Assembly (NCBI RefSeq): GCF_910596095.1
Contig: NC_056535.1
Location: forward strand, 22,336,505 to 22,400,504
DNA length: 64,000 nt
Direction: 5' to 3'
DNA from: Thunnus maccoyii
Lineage: Eukaryota; Chordata; Actinopteri; Scombriformes; Scombridae
The position numbers and the translations under genes were made by a program. Of the stretch, positions 62,748 to 64,000 are shown in pieces. Below the pieces are notes generated by a model, which saw only the letters and a program-made list of their open reading frames with translations, ran no database searches and had not been told where the DNA came from. How positions within the stretch are numbered: the stretch's first letter is position 1; the number at the start of each line of letters is the position of its first letter.

Positions 62748-64000
62748 TCTGTATTTTTTTTAACAATGTTGTGGCACCCGGGTCTACAGTCTCAAAAAAC
62801 GTGCACAAAAGTTTTCTTTCCTGCAAATAAAAAATAAAATTCTGACTCGAGCAAAGCAAAGAGCAGGAAACTAGTGTTAACTCACAACCCTTTCTTTGTC
62901 TAGTTCCAGAGCTTAAATGATTCAGTTCTCAGCCTCATCACATTTAATAGACAGATCAGTGTCCAGGAGTTAATCCCCCCTTTGGTAGTTAAAAAAAATA
63001 TTTCCTCCATTTAAAACAAATATTCCAACTTTTTTTTTTTTTTAGTATATATCAGTCTTTACAAAAAAAGCGAGGAGAACCCTCTGCTTCTGATCCCTAA
63101 AGCCGAGCCCAAATCCCCCAAAAACCTCCCATCCCAGCAAAATATCAACACATGATCTCAGGAACAGGAGTGGGGAACACAGGAATGACATGTAGAGGGG
63201 GGGGGTAGGAGAAAGTGACATGTGTAGTAATACACATTTTAAATTATGTGGATAAATTCAATTGTGTTAGAACATTTGTCATCATAACCAATATAATCAG
63301 TGACAGTGCATGTACAGCTACGTATTCTCAGTGACACGAGTGTATTTCATATGACAAGCACTTCAATTGAAAAGGTGATGAAGGAGAGAGTGTACAGCAC
63401 CAGTCAAAAGTTTGAACACACTTTCTCATTGAAGGGAATGGGAAGGTGTGTCCAAACTTTTGACTAGTGCTGTATACCTAAAGCATGTGGACATACAAGT
63501 TGGCAGACCGACATTCGGAACTGAGTGAGAAAAAAAAGGAGGTGGGGGAGGGTGGGGGGGGGGGTTATATAAACACAATAAAACAGTCACTCTATTCTTA
63601 TTTTTGATACTTTTTTTTATTTTACCTTTTTAAAGAAAAAAAAACTGACTGTACAGAACTAAATCTATATGCCTATTCAGAGTTTTTCAACTCTACTCCT
63701 CTGTGATGACAAAGAAAGAAAAAGGGAAGAGAGCGAGGGATCCATCAAAAAATAAAATAAAATAAAATAAAAAAAAAAAAATCTAATAACTCATTAAAAT
63801 CTCCAACTTGACTCAAAAAAGGGAATTAAAAACCTAATTGTTTGCTTCTTTAGAGTAAAACCAAAAACAAAATAAATAATGAACGCAGCGCATCAAATCA
63901 GTGGCGGTTGACATGATTTCAAATGAGGAAGAGGCGGTATAATATATAAACTCTTAAGTTGAATAGTTGCATTGACTGCTTTATGGTAGCCGATGATATA
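62748..64000 (-). other. Probable 3' UTR of the next gene, leaving the window
   Basis: No coding frame is evident. The stretch is rich in poly-A and poly-T runs (63031-63044, 63753-63781) and G-runs (63200, 63555). In human, MAP3K12 and PCBP2 are tail to tail, so this could be pcbp2 3' UTR. That is inference from gene order, not from a sequence match. Confidence 0.35.
63393..63474. mobile_element. Tc1/mariner-type palindromic MITE
   Basis: An 82-bp near-perfect hairpin. The left arm TACAGCACCAGTCAAAAGTT and the reverse complement of the right arm, TACAGCACTAGTCAAAAGTT, differ by one base over the first 20. It begins and ends with TA, the Tc1/mariner target. The arm sequence is one I recognise as widespread in fish genomes. 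Confidence 0.75.

Noticed and set aside
1..64000. A previously undescribed multi-gene system
   Set aside because: The recognisable genes are well-known vertebrate families with unrelated jobs, and the remaining structure is explained by repeats, UTRs and introns.

Overview
The window is vertebrate nuclear DNA, almost certainly from a percomorph-type teleost fish. Genes are split by GT/AG introns and spaced far apart. The background is AT-rich, full of microsatellites, and carries short inverted-repeat DNA elements and tRNA-derived SINEs of kinds common in fish. Nothing bacterial, phage, CRISPR-like or viral was seen.

Layout. (1) Positions 1-99 hold the last 32 codons of a plus-strand gene I cannot name, followed by a 3' UTR with poly(A) signals at 1547 and 1998. 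(2) 4614-5471, minus strand, is a single-exon coding region for an LRRC3-family leucine-rich-repeat membrane protein. (3) 11624-33265, minus strand, is a complete seven-exon MYG1 gene (DHH-type 3'-5' RNA exonuclease, 398 codons) spread over 21.6 kb by repeat-filled introns. (4) 33.3-44.4 kb is intergenic, with a decayed LINE fragment and a perfect 20-bp palindrome. (5) About 44395-62640, plus strand, is MAP3K12 (dual leucine zipper kinase, DLK): a TATA promoter, a non-coding first exon, thirteen coding exons (942 codons) and a 2.3-kb 3' UTR. (6) From about 62.7 kb to the right edge the DNA looks like the 3' UTR of a minus-strand gene converging on MAP3K12. By human gene order PCBP2 is the best guess, but no coding sequence of it is inside the window.

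MYG1 and MAP3K12 both lie on human chromosome 12q13.13, so the window is a fish counterpart of that region. The LRRC3-family gene beside them is not part of that human neighbourhood and may be an ohnologue. All exon coordinates come from matching splice phases and remembered human proteins; both multi-exon genes close in frame from start to stop.

The genes do not form a functional pathway together. MAP3K12 is a neuronal stress kinase upstream of JNK, MYG1 an RNA-processing exonuclease, and LRRC3 proteins are poorly characterised membrane proteins. I found no convincing undescribed gene system. The most checkable oddities are a (GU)n tract right behind the MYG1 exon 4 splice donor, MAP3K13-like segments kept in this MAP3K12, the linked LRRC3 paralogue, an upstream frame overlapping the MAP3K12 start codon, and nested mobile elements with readable target-site duplications.
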